From positions 1 through 64,000 of the forward strand of contig NZ_JHYF01000017.1 in NCBI RefSeq assembly GCF_000621485.1: 64,000 nucleotides of DNA, written 5' to 3'. Shown here piece by piece: positions 56,601 to 59,123 of the stretch. This stretch comes from Alkaliphilus transvaalensis ATCC 700919. GTDB taxonomy: Bacteria; Bacillota; Clostridia; Peptostreptococcales; Natronincolaceae. Below the pieces are notes generated by a model that saw nothing but the letters and a program-made list of their open reading frames with translations, was not told where the DNA came from and did no database searches. Each line of letters begins with the position of its first letter. Within the stretch, counting starts at the first letter, position 1. The position numbers were made by a program, and so were the translations under genes.

Positions 56601-57356
56601 AACATCTGAAACACAATATTGATGTTGCCATAAATCTTCCTTGGATTCTTCTCCTTTAGATGCTTCTTTAGTTGAGTCAGTAACTTTTCTTCCTTGTTTC
56701 ATCCCCACTGGAAAACTAGTTATGGTTTCAAAACCCTTTAGATAATTTTCCCAGTAGGCCTTTTGTAGTTGAGGGTTTTGGTAATTACACCACTTGATAA
56801 ATTCTTTATATTTGTTTTTTCTCACGACATTAGGTTGATGTCCAATTGATAAGGAATCGTATGCTATTAAAAACTCTTTTAATATAATTCCCGTACTCCA
56901 TCCATCTAAAATAATGTGATGATTTGTCATGATCATTTCAAACAAGTTTTCCTTAAGTTTTATTAACGTTACCCTAAAGGGTTCCTTCTCTAGATCAATG
57001 CCTTCTTCCCGATCTTTTTCTTTTAAATGCTTAAGCTTATTTTCTAATTCATCACCATTGAGTGTTGATATATCTATCTCTATAATTGGAATTGTCTTCT
57101 CTCTTAATATTATTTGTAATGGTTTATCAATACCCTTCCATCTATAAACTGTCCTTAACATCTCGTTACTCTCTGCAACTATGTTCCATGAAGCTGACAC
57201 TATTTTCCCTTGAATAGGGCCTTCTAATTTTAAGCTTAATTGTTCGATGTACTGCAGATTATCTGGATCCTTTAAATAGTGAAATAATAATCCTTCTTGC
57301 ATTGGGCTTAAGGAGAGGAGATCCTCAACATTTTCTTTACTAATCCTTTGTACCAT
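37740..57356 (-). CDS. Six-module non-ribosomal peptide synthetase, (C-A-T)x6-TE
   Basis: A 6538-residue synthetase. The GTG at 57368 lies inside the ribosome binding site, so the ATG at 57356 (MVQRISKENVEDLL) is preferred. It opens directly with a condensation domain (LSLSPMQEGLLFHYL; NHHIILDGWS), which means it receives a peptide from another protein. Carrier-protein GGHSL motifs recur about every 1040 residues (near 1025, 2065, 3105, 4148, 5185), and the last carrier has GGNSI (~6226). All condensation domains show HHIISDG-type motifs and no epimerase or cyclisation domain occurs inside. A type I thioesterase ends the chain, with nucleophile Cys6358 in GGFCAG and His6513 in GDHESM. Substrate codes read Ser, unknown, Cys, Asp, unknown, Gly. 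No phosphopantetheinyl transferase is in the window. Confidence 0.96.
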   Translation of the reverse strand: MVQRISKENVEDLLSLSPMQEGLLFHYLKDPDNLQYIEQLSLKLEGPIQGKIVSASWNIVAESNEMLRTVYRWKGIDKPLQIILREKTIPIIEIDISTLNGDELENKLKHLKEKDREEGIDLEKEPFRVTLIKLKENLFEMIMTNHHIILDGWSTGIILKEFLIAYDSLSIGHQPNVVRKNKYKEFIKWCNYQNPQLQKAYWENYLKGFETITSFPVGMKQGRKVTDSTKEASKGEESKEDLWQHQYCVSDVMTEKIQRFTQENRISMATVLYVSWGILLQNYSNSDDVIFGTTLSGRPPKINGIEEMVGLFINTLPTRVKTEEKERIIDLLKKLDGQMKEREAYENTPLIDIKNYSQLERKEELFDNILVVENYPLDQQIKGISGNVSIIEFSMFEVTNFDLALTISVFDGIQLNLVKRGRANIEMLEGLLKHYVAILDNIVTNPSLEVAQIDMLSEEEKKLILKTFNDTKTPYPQDKNLHQLIEEQVKKTPNNVAVLYENETLTYRELNEKSNQLARLLIDKGVKRNTIVGIMVERSLEMMVGLLAILKAGGAYLPIDPEYPEDRINFMLSDSSTNILLTQSWIKKELSFAGEILSLNKNNLYTGDVSNLSLEVPPNSLAYVIYTSGSTGKPKGVMIRHGSLINRLNWMQKNYPLDETDTILQKTPFTFDVSLWELFWWGLVGAKVYMLQQRGEKNPQLMMQVIEENKITTMHFVPSMLSVFLDVLKDNKEKYNLSNLKQVFASGEALTKYQVELFQELIENRFGTKLTNLYGPTEATVDVSYYDCFNLKLEKLDSIPIGKPIDNISLYITNKALKLQPVGVPGELCISGVGLAEGYLNRLDLTTEKFVDNPYCKGEKIYKTGDLARWLPDGNIEYLGRIDHQVKIRGFRIELGEIEGQLLKHKKIKEAVVIAIEEKNNNDKYLCGYYVADGEVSLKEVREHIANDLPEYMIPSYIMELNELPLSSNGKIDRKALPYPTENMIKGTDYIPPSNKTEETLVEIWKDILSIANIGTKDNFFELGGHSLKATTMVGRIHKVLGVEVPLKEVFNRPTIKGLAAYIQRGESSIYASIKAVKEEAYYPMSSGQKRIYTLQQFDEEGISYNISGAVILKGRIIGERLEEACQKLINRHESLRTSFEVINDEPVQIIHQQVPFELQYLEGKEEEIEEILHNFVKSFDLRRPPLFRGALVTIEPEKHYFLFDMHHIISDGTSIEVFIKEFAEVYQDRPLDDLKLQYKDFSLWQNQLFKGKEIEAQKNFWLKQFEGEIPVLNLMGDYPRPPILSFTGDSKGTLLSKELSNKLRELTKETEATLYMIMLAAFNVLLSKYTSQEEIIIGSPIAGRHHSDLEGIIGMFVNTLAMRNFPKKDKSFKGFLEEVKENALKAYENQDYQFEELVESLNLTREMSRNPLFDVVLAMENMEMSEIQLDGQTIQFCDFNKKISKFDMTMFVKETKDGIKLDLEYSTKLFKDETIVRILEHYENILNQIIENPEILLANIELITINEKLKIINDFNNTKTYYPKEKTIHQLLEERASLSPNYRALTFEGRSMTYGELNARANQVARILVEKGVKPDTIVAIMADRSFEMVIAIFGILKAGAAYMPIDPDYPEERKQYMLEDSGVKLLLTQPWLLKEIKFDGEILLLTEGLYQGETSNLNYYNSNHLAYVLYTSGSTGRPKGVMIQHNSSMNILETLQKQFPIIEGDAYLLKTNYCFDVSVIELFAWFMGAAGRLVILNKGEEKNPLKMIEVIKKERITHINFVPSMMQVFLDFVTPEMGKDLESLKHVILGGEAVTKDLASRFYRNTKGIQLENIYGPTENTIYATKYTVVEKESHSSVPIGKPIQNNEIYILNQEGQLLPIGVPGELCIGGESLGRGYLNKPELTAERYTSNPFRKGERMYKTGDLARWLPDGNIEFLGRIDHQVKIRGYRIELGEIENILLNHELIKEAIVVPLKDGNDQYYLCGYITTIGKVAVSEVREFISNDLPDYMIPSFIIKLEEFPLTANGKVNRKALPQPDKGLLEEEFIPPRDHIEEALAHVWQEVLEVKRIGINHNFFDLGGHSLKATSMTAKIHKLLNVEVPLKEVFKNPTIKGIAHFIKSSEKSRHQSIEVVEEKDYYETSPAQRRLFALQQLEGDNTGYNMPSAVILEGNLEVNKLEETFHKLIKRHDALRTSFHLVEGEVVQFIDQEVNFNIQYLEGSEEDIEGIISSFIKPFDLAMSPLLRIALIRINSNKHILALDMHHIISDGETMGILIKEFAALYNKEELEGLRIQYKDYSHWQNKLMTSEKIVKQRDYWLKQLEGELPVLDIMGDYPRPAVKSFEGDRIRYNLNKELTAALRSLCSESGATMYMVLLSAFTVLLSKYSRQEDIIVGSPIAGRSHGDLSNIMGVFINTLAMRNYPTADKTLKEFLEEVKENALKAYENQDYQFEELVEKLQVNRDISRNPVFDVMFFMENADVSQITIDGLVIKPYFLENKISKFDMNLSAVEGKESITIGIEYSTKLFKNETIQQFYQHFEKILAEMTSNLDVKLSAIDIVTDEEKQLIEKYNASEVEYPTHQTLQQLFEEQVEKTPYHDAVVIGDQKLSYLLLNQKANQLAHTLRDKGVKPNDIVGIMLEPSLDLIVGIMAILKAGGAYLPIEPGYPEDRILYMLENSKGNHLLTNSEEGSKRFISEGQYQGQIIYLDHDINYSSNSDNLNQVNKVDDLAYIIYTSGSTGRPKGVVIKHRAVVNTLLDINTKFSVTDQDRILSISSICFDLSVYDVFGGLATGAAVVLVKDQKDVRGIIKILDDEKITFWNSVPAFMEMIIEAVDDSYVNENLKNVLMSGDWIPLSLPNKIFRVFPKADVYSGGGATEASIWSIYYPIKEVKPHWKSIPYGIPLGNQKMYVMDQHLNLAPIGVPGEVVIGGVGVAEGYCNDPERTAKSFVIHPNFGKVYRTGDLAVFRPEGHIEFLGRIDNQVKIRGFRIELGEIESNLMNLEGVKEAIVTVRSKDTGKYICAYYTGNCQLTTEEIRNALKKNLPDYMLPSFYIKLDKLPLSANGKIDRKALPEPTLEAEGGNNYVAPRNRVEEVLVNIWQEILGIEGIGIYDNFFELGGHSLKATSMISKISRSLSVDVPLREIFKAPTIREIGEYIQTLEKKIDDSIIAVEEKEHYPTSSAQRRLFTLYQLDQTSTAYNMPVALEIDGEVSISRVEDTLHKLIKRHEALRTSFSLVDGVPVQRVHPEVKFTIQEIVVDSSNNVEKMVDNFIRPFELDKAPLLRAGIARLKENKFLLVLDLHHIISDGISMGILVKDFIALYKGEELKELKIQYKDYSQWQHNLLEKGVIDLQEEYWLQQLAGEIPVLNLKGDYPRPSIQSFEGNYLTFSLNEEITKDLRRLAHKSGATLYMVLLSVFNVLLSKYSGQEEIIVGSPVAGRRKEELSSIMGMFVNTLAMRNFPESHKTYRQFLYEVKEQALKAYENQDYQFEELVEHLQVKRDFSRNPLFDVMFTMQNTDEIVLELEALTIKTYDFANKVSKFDMTLMAMEVEDHIQLGITYSTKIFKEETIGRLFNHLEIIIKQVLENTEVKLSDIPLISESEKQLLETFNGTAVAYNRSQSTIHQLFVEQVKMTPDNIAIVFSDQQLTYGELNHRAGELAIRLKEKGVGPNRIVGILAETSIEMIVAIIAVLKVGAGYVPIDREFPEAKIRYILQDSNAKLLLTQRHLLESTHNVYEIDVLEVDNGFKENLYLVDTVGKPEDIVYTIYTSGTTGKSKGVAVCNQNLVNYTNWFINATNMGQKDKGILLSSFAFDLGYTMIYSTLLSGGQLHLLSKETYLQPEEVLDYIASNKITMMKLTPSHYRTLVERDLFHNNTMESLRYLILGGEEIKPQDVEKTYSRYQDIKIMNHYGPTETTIGTIAEIINPEELKDYQMNPTIGRPISNAQVFIMDQWNQLKPIGVPGELCIAGYGVALGYLNKKELTEEKFVENPFVKGQKIYKTGDLARWLSNGKIQFLGRIDHQVKVRGYRIELGEVEHQLLCHPAIKEAVVLAHEDEDGNKYLCAYIVSDEVLDITDIRGYLIEELPEYMVPSYYHQLDRLPLTPNGKLDRRALPKIDSLTILTEEYVAPTNEREEILVSIWQDILKVERIGINHNFFEVGGHSLKAMTMVAKVHEATGIEIPLRQVFTTPTIKGLAEFIEGAEVDKFVPIELAENQPHYQLSPAQKRLYSLQQFEIDGVSYNMPRAVILEGTLQKDKLEEGFITLIERHESLRTSFRLIDDEPVQVLHKTVDFQVDYSHGSLETVDYLAKDFVRPFDLSQAPLLRVKLIKISDEKHLLLIDLHHIISDGVSMGILIKEFMEVYNGKKLNPLKRQYKDFSQWQNRLIKLGKLEREKQFWLKELDGEIPVLNLMGDFQRPPLQSFRGSTLRDQIDKSITETLKERCKETGTTLYMVLLSAFNVLLSKYSGQEDIIVGTPIAGRSHGDLTNIMGMFVNTLAMRNYPKRDLTVRDFLLAVKERSLKAYENQNYQFEDLVEQLNLRRDISRNPLFDVMFAMENLKETALEMEGLTLQNYDLENDISKFDITLTAIEVNDHLEFAWEYATDIFKKVTIERMLEHFKNILAQMVENLDIKIEDINLLSEEAKEEVLVAFNQTSVDYPRNSTIKDIFEEVVKKVPNKIAAVFKEESLTYKQLNERANQLANILLEKGVGANTVVGVIMERSLEMMVGIMAVLKAGGAYLPIDPQYPTERIKFIIQDCQSEILLTQSKIKETLPKDVDLICLDEEGILEGNKTKGNKNNINIKTNNQSSDLAYILYTSGSTGKPKGVMIEQKSVVNLCQWLNEEYAIENKRVLQMTTFTFDVFAEEVLGTFLNGGILFIPTKEEILDDQLYFNFLEKHQIQLAQFVPSTLQRLANVEKIESLEVVISGGDELKDSLAEAIMKKGYTLYNNYGPTEATTDTLVSRCKVGAGISIGKPINNVRVYVVDEKDRLLPVGIPGELWIAGEGLAKGYLNRPDLTAEKFTANPFVKGERVYRTGDLVRWLPEGDIQFLGRIDSQVKIRGYRIEIGEIENRLLSHPAIDEAIVLTKKEENGSKYLCGYYTIIGTEEPSIGELRTYLEGDLPEYMIPSYLVRLENMPYNTNGKIDRRLLLEEKITVSSGVEYEAPRDYVEEILVNLWREVLSVDEIGINDDFFQLGGHSLKATALVAKIHRYLNVALPLKEVFRCTTIKAMAQSIRSTEAGNYVAIKPVGEKEYYAISPAQRRLYALQQLNRETTGYNIPGAIMLEGKLDITRLEETFNQLINRHESFRTSFKLVEGEPVQVIHKKIDFKLDYKDVELDEIEEVVNNFVKPFDLSKAPLLRVGLLKLKDEEHLLVFDLHHIISDGKSMELLVKEFALVYEGSQLQPLRLQYKDYSQWQRELIDKGRIEEQKRYWLQYLSGDLPILNLMGDYPRPAIQSFEGDGLMYQLSKGTTDQLKDLAKRTGTTLYMVILAAFNVCLSKYSGQADIIVGSPIEGRRHDDLSNIIGMFVNTLAMRNYPEGEKTFEAFLDEVKINALKAYENQDYQFEELVSNLNLSRDLSRNPIFDVMFNMQTRVETTFNINQVKINPYQLNRNISKVDLTLVAVDTEEGLDFAIEFSTRIFKRETIESFYHHFINVLSSIIENPRAKLAEINMMGEDERELVVDTFNQTEVDLPHEKTISEMFEEQVKRRPQAIALKMGNKSLTYQQLNEESNRLARQLIDKGVSRNSIVAVLVERSFEMIIGIMAILKSGAAYLPIDPQYPEERIKFMLTDSRAKHLITTKYLKTEKSLQVIDDFSGSVLYLGDLDNNEGNTSNFQISKDLKSLIYMIYTSGSTGRPKGVMIQHHSIINFIKGMVDIIDFGENKSILALTTVSFDIFFLETLLPLTQGMKVVIANEEEQLNPHLLGQLIKDEKLNMLQLTPSRLKMLLEEVGDGSHLRQLQDIMIGGETLNPSLLMELRQYTKARIYNMYGPTETTIWSTVKDVTEVDQVTIGKPIANTKVFIINNDFGLQPIGIAGELCIGGKGLAKDYLNRPELSKEKFIDNPVKKEEKIYRTGDLARWLPDGNIEFLGRIDNQVKFRGYRIELGEIEGQLIGHHLIDEAVVLMRENQEGVKFLCGYVVSNGQLSTKEIKTYLGQSLPEYMIPAIILQVDTMPLTPNGKIDRKALPEPRDFVKASSAYEAPSSKIEEALVDIWKEVLSLDQVSINDDFFEIGGNSIKIIKLANEIEEKLAVKCPVTKLFLNSSIKTLAENLSEDLIEEELECVVRLNDSPSDKYLFLVHGVDGDVYYYRELAKELENDYRVYGIQSKGMVRDSKLPDSPKEMMDTYLKEIKIIQKEGPYLLGGFCAGVMISYELTRMLEDEGKKVEKLIILDGEAFMDESLSKTIDLKERISKSKSYGKLGSKFIDQGINIVTSIKQLKTYKAEVAATNEVDRDQPQPTKQKIKENVGNNIFRKYLPTKKIESPTVVIKATETTHPGVTFEKWKNIINHSLEFYESPGDHESMLMKPHVTVLAQVIKNSLSQKKK
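41640..44764 (-). other. NRPS module 5 (C-A-T), substrate unassigned
   Basis: Pocket residues from FTFDVFAEEVLG (D,V,E), AQFVPSTL (Q), VVISGGDEL (I,G), NNYGPTEATTDT (N,T,D) and K give about DVEQIGNTDK. The acidic residue at the third position and the FDVFAEE helix recall basic-amino-acid activators (ornithine/lysine), but there is no exact match, so this is a weak hint only. Core motifs are intact. Confidence 0.75.
44765..47889 (-). other. NRPS module 4 (C-A-T), aspartate-specific
   Basis: Pocket residues from AFDLGYTMIYS (D,L,T), MKLTPSHY (K), YLILGGEEI (I,G), NHYGPTETTIGT (H,I,G) and K give DLTKIGHIGK, one conservative change from the aspartate code DLTKVGHIGK (surfactin and bacitracin systems). 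The nucleotide motif is YTSGTTGKSKGV. Confidence 0.85.
47890..51009 (-). other. NRPS module 3 (C-A-T), cysteine-specific
   Basis: Pocket residues from CFDLSVYDVFGG (D,L,Y), FWNSVPAF (N), NVLMSGDWIP (L,S), SGGGATEASIWSI (G,I,W) and K give DLYNLSGIWK, one position from the cysteine code DLYNLSLIWK. The adenylation domain is also of the distinct Cys-type subfamily (GATEASIWS; RTGDLAVFRPEG). Its condensation domain has an ordinary HHIISDG motif rather than the cyclisation-domain D-x4-D motif, so Cys should be incorporated without thiazoline formation. Confidence 0.83.
51010..54129 (-). other. NRPS module 2 (C-A-T), substrate unassigned
   Basis: Pocket residues from CFDVSVIELFAWF (D,V,I), INFVPSMM (N), HVILGGEAV (I,G), NIYGPTENTIYAT (I,I,Y) and K give a code of about DVINIGIIYK, which matches none of the codes I know. 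The enzyme motifs (YTSGSTGRPKGV, GYRIELGEIE, GGHSL) are intact, so the module should be active. Confidence 0.75.
54130..57356 (-). other. NRPS module 1 (C-A-T), serine-specific
   Basis: The adenylation pocket residues, read by alignment to the serine enzyme EntF, come from FTFDVSLWELF (D,V,W), MHFVPSML (H), QVFASGEAL (F,S), NLYGPTEATVDVS (L,V,D) and the C-terminal NGKIDRK (K). The code DVWHFSLVDK is identical to the known serine code. The condensation domain carries HHIILDG. Boundaries are approximate (just after the carrier domain). Confidence 0.88.
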
Positions 57357-57785
57357 AATTAACTTCACCCCTTTATTAAAATTGATGGTCCATCCCTCTA
57401 ATAAAAAAATAAAAATATATCAAGTCTTTTTAAAATTATTAGTTAATTTTAAGTTCATCAATCCATTAAGTGTTCCATCATTAATATGTAATACAAATGT
57501 ATATTACTTAGTGAGAAAAGCATTACTCACAATCCGTATTATTTTTTACGTTTTATCACACCTCCTTGTTAAGACTCTTCAAACCTATATAAAACTAGGG
57601 CAAATACGGGATTTTTTAATATATTATGGGAATACAGTTTCTAGGTATTTTTATAATTTAACACATGCTCTTGGAGAACATGTTTACAACAATTAATGAA
57701 ATGATTCTACATTCTTTTTCATACTCCTTCTTCTTATTGGAATTTTTTTATAATTTCAAATTTTTTGAGTGAATTTATAACTAAA

Positions 57786-57953
57786 TGAACAAAGTCTTCC
57801 TTCGGAAGATTTATAGGATGACTTTAGGTGAAAAAACTAAGCGACTTACACAATTTAATCCATTAAATTGGTTATCTGCTTATCTTGAAACTCATTACGT
57901 AAAGTTCTCTTATTTTAATAATAATTAAAGTCGAACTTTCCTATTCGTTATAA
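57786..57953 (+). repeat. Interspersed ~168-bp repeat, copy 6 (forward)
   Basis: Best-preserved copy. It begins TGAACAAAGTC with TCTTCCttcGGAAGA, has a central AATTTAAtccaTTAAATT stem and a right stem AAAGTTC...GAACTTT, and ends CCTATTCGTTATAA on the T-run of the NmrA-gene terminator. Its presence inside the NRPS locus shows the locus has been in this lineage long enough to acquire the family. Confidence 0.92.
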
Positions 57954-57995
57954 AAAACCCATTAAAGGATTCTAATCAATCTTTTAATGGGGTAG
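57954..57995 (-). terminator. Rho-independent terminator of the NmrA-like gene
   Basis: On the minus strand CCCATTAAA (57991-57983) pairs with TTTAATGGG (57966-57958), followed by TTTTTT that runs into repeat copy 6. Confidence 0.85.
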
Positions 57996-58035
57996 TATAT
58001 CAGCTAAATTGTAATATATTTTAAATCCTTCAGTT

Positions 58036-58899
58036 TTATTCATGGGGTATAAAGCACTTGATGTTAGCTTTTGCAAATTCTTCGAAGCTTCTAGGTTGTT
58101 TACCTGTTAATCTGTAAAATTCGTTAGTTACTTTTTTAGCAGTACCCATTCTCGTCATAAAGTAGAGGGCAACAGTTACATTTACATAATCCTTTTCTAA
58201 TCCTCTTTTTTTAATGTAATCGTTTCGATATTTTATATATCCAGGTTTAATATAAGTAATTTTTCTCCCAGTAACTTTAGAAAGTATATCTGCCACTTGA
58301 TAATAATTTAAAGCTTCTTTTCCTGTAATTGTATGGGCAGTATTTTTGTACTCTAAATGTTTATGTAAAAGAGTAGCAATGGCTAACCCAATGTCTGCTG
58401 CATCTATAAAGCTAGTTTTACTTTTTCCGGCAGGAACAAATATTTCATTTTTTTCAATAATTTCTTGAGCATGAATTCCTGAGAGATTTTGCATAAAAAA
58501 GCCTGGTCGAAGATGAGCAAAAGGAACATCACATTTTTCTATGTATTTCTCAATTTTATGGTGAGGTGGTATAGGATTAGACTCAACTCCCATTAAAGAT
58601 AAAAAGCATACTAATTTGATACTTGCCTTTTTCATAGCATTAATAAAGGGATAAAGGTCTTCTGGCTTACCTAAATGAGGAGGACGCATAAGAAATACTC
58701 GGTCTACTCCTTTTAAGGCATTATTATAAGTAGTTTCATCTGTAAAATCAAAATATATAGCTTCTACCCCTTCTCCAAACTTTTGCTTTAACTTTTCTAC
58801 ATTGGTTCCAGCAGCAATAACACTTTCCCCCATCTTCAAAAGTTCCTCAATAACATAAGTTCCTACATTTCCAGAAGCACCTGTTACCAATATTTTCAC
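58036..58899 (-). CDS. NmrA-like NAD(P)-binding reductase-fold protein
   Basis: A 287-residue atypical short-chain-dehydrogenase-fold protein. The Rossmann glycine motif is ILVTGASGNVGTYVIEEL at the N-terminus. FLMRPPHLG and VCFLSLMGVESNP are typical of NmrA/QOR2-type proteins, FAHLRPGFFMQNL is a family hallmark and SFIDAADIGLAIATLL is the conserved Asp loop. It lacks the Y-x-x-x-K catalytic pair of classical reductases. Family members are NAD(P) sensors or quinone/azo-type reductases. It lies between the two NRPS genes but has its own promoter, operator and terminator, so it could be a stress-responsive passenger rather than a pathway enzyme. Confidence 0.85.
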   Translation of the reverse strand: MKILVTGASGNVGTYVIEELLKMGESVIAAGTNVEKLKQKFGEGVEAIYFDFTDETTYNNALKGVDRVFLMRPPHLGKPEDLYPFINAMKKASIKLVCFLSLMGVESNPIPPHHKIEKYIEKCDVPFAHLRPGFFMQNLSGIHAQEIIEKNEIFVPAGKSKTSFIDAADIGLAIATLLHKHLEYKNTAHTITGKEALNYYQVADILSKVTGRKITYIKPGYIKYRNDYIKKRGLEKDYVNVTVALYFMTRMGTAKKVTNEFYRLTGKQPRSFEEFAKANIKCFIPHE

Positions 58900-58987
58900 A
58901 TTATTTCTCCCCTTCTAAAAAGCTATAATATTGATACTATAACTTCTTTTTATTTTCTTTCATAATGCATATATAAGTTATAGGATA

Positions 58988-59012
58988 ATAGTTAGTTAAT
59001 TTAACTAACTAT
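58988..59012. promoter_or_regulatory. 25-bp palindromic operator of the NmrA-like gene
   Basis: ATAGTTAGTT and AACTAACTAT form a nearly perfect inverted repeat (one central mismatch). It begins directly after the -10 box and covers the expected transcription start, so a dimeric repressor (TetR, MarR or HxlR class) probably controls the gene. Confidence 0.75.
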
Positions 59013-59041
59013 ATTGTATCTTATCTTTTGAAGGATGTCAA
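59013..59041 (-). promoter_or_regulatory. Sigma-A promoter of the NmrA-like gene
   Basis: On the minus strand TTGACA (59041-59036) and TACAAT (59018-59013) are separated by exactly 17 bases. The promoter lies about 115 bp upstream of the ATG. Confidence 0.82.
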
Positions 59042-59062
59042 CATCATTCATATAGTGTATTC

Positions 59063-59119
59063 TTAAAATAAAACTCCCTATTGTTGATCATGCAAGAGCA
59101 TCACCCCAACAGAGAGTTT
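59063..59119 (-). terminator. Terminator of the NRPS1-MFS-peptidase operon
   Basis: Minus-strand AAACTCTCTGTTG pairs with CAACAATAGGGAGTTT (59119-59107 with 59086-59071, small bulge), followed by TATTTT. It follows the peptidase stop by a few bases. Confidence 0.75.
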
Positions 59120-59123
59120 ATTA

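Larger units (their letters stand above)
57369..58035. other. Intergenic region upstream of the six-module NRPS gene
   Basis: 667 bp hold the terminator of the NmrA-like gene, repeat copy 6 and, at 57400-57780, an AT-rich stretch that should contain the NRPS2 promoter. I see no certain -35/-10 pair and no credible gene there. Confidence 0.55.

Noticed and set aside
37740-57356. Internal epimerisation domains or trans-AT polyketide modules in the large NRPS
   Set aside because: Spacing between carrier motifs is a constant ~1040 residues, which leaves room only for C-A-T. No ketosynthase motif was found.
57382-57696. Plus-strand 104-residue open frame upstream of the NRPS gene
   Set aside because: No ribosome binding site, random-looking composition rich in L/I/Y/N, and no conserved motif; it is AT-rich promoter sequence.
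5181-57953. Six similar ~168-bp repeats considered as CRISPR or tandem regulatory array
   Set aside because: They are kilobases apart, in both orientations, without spacers or cas genes, and much longer than CRISPR repeats.
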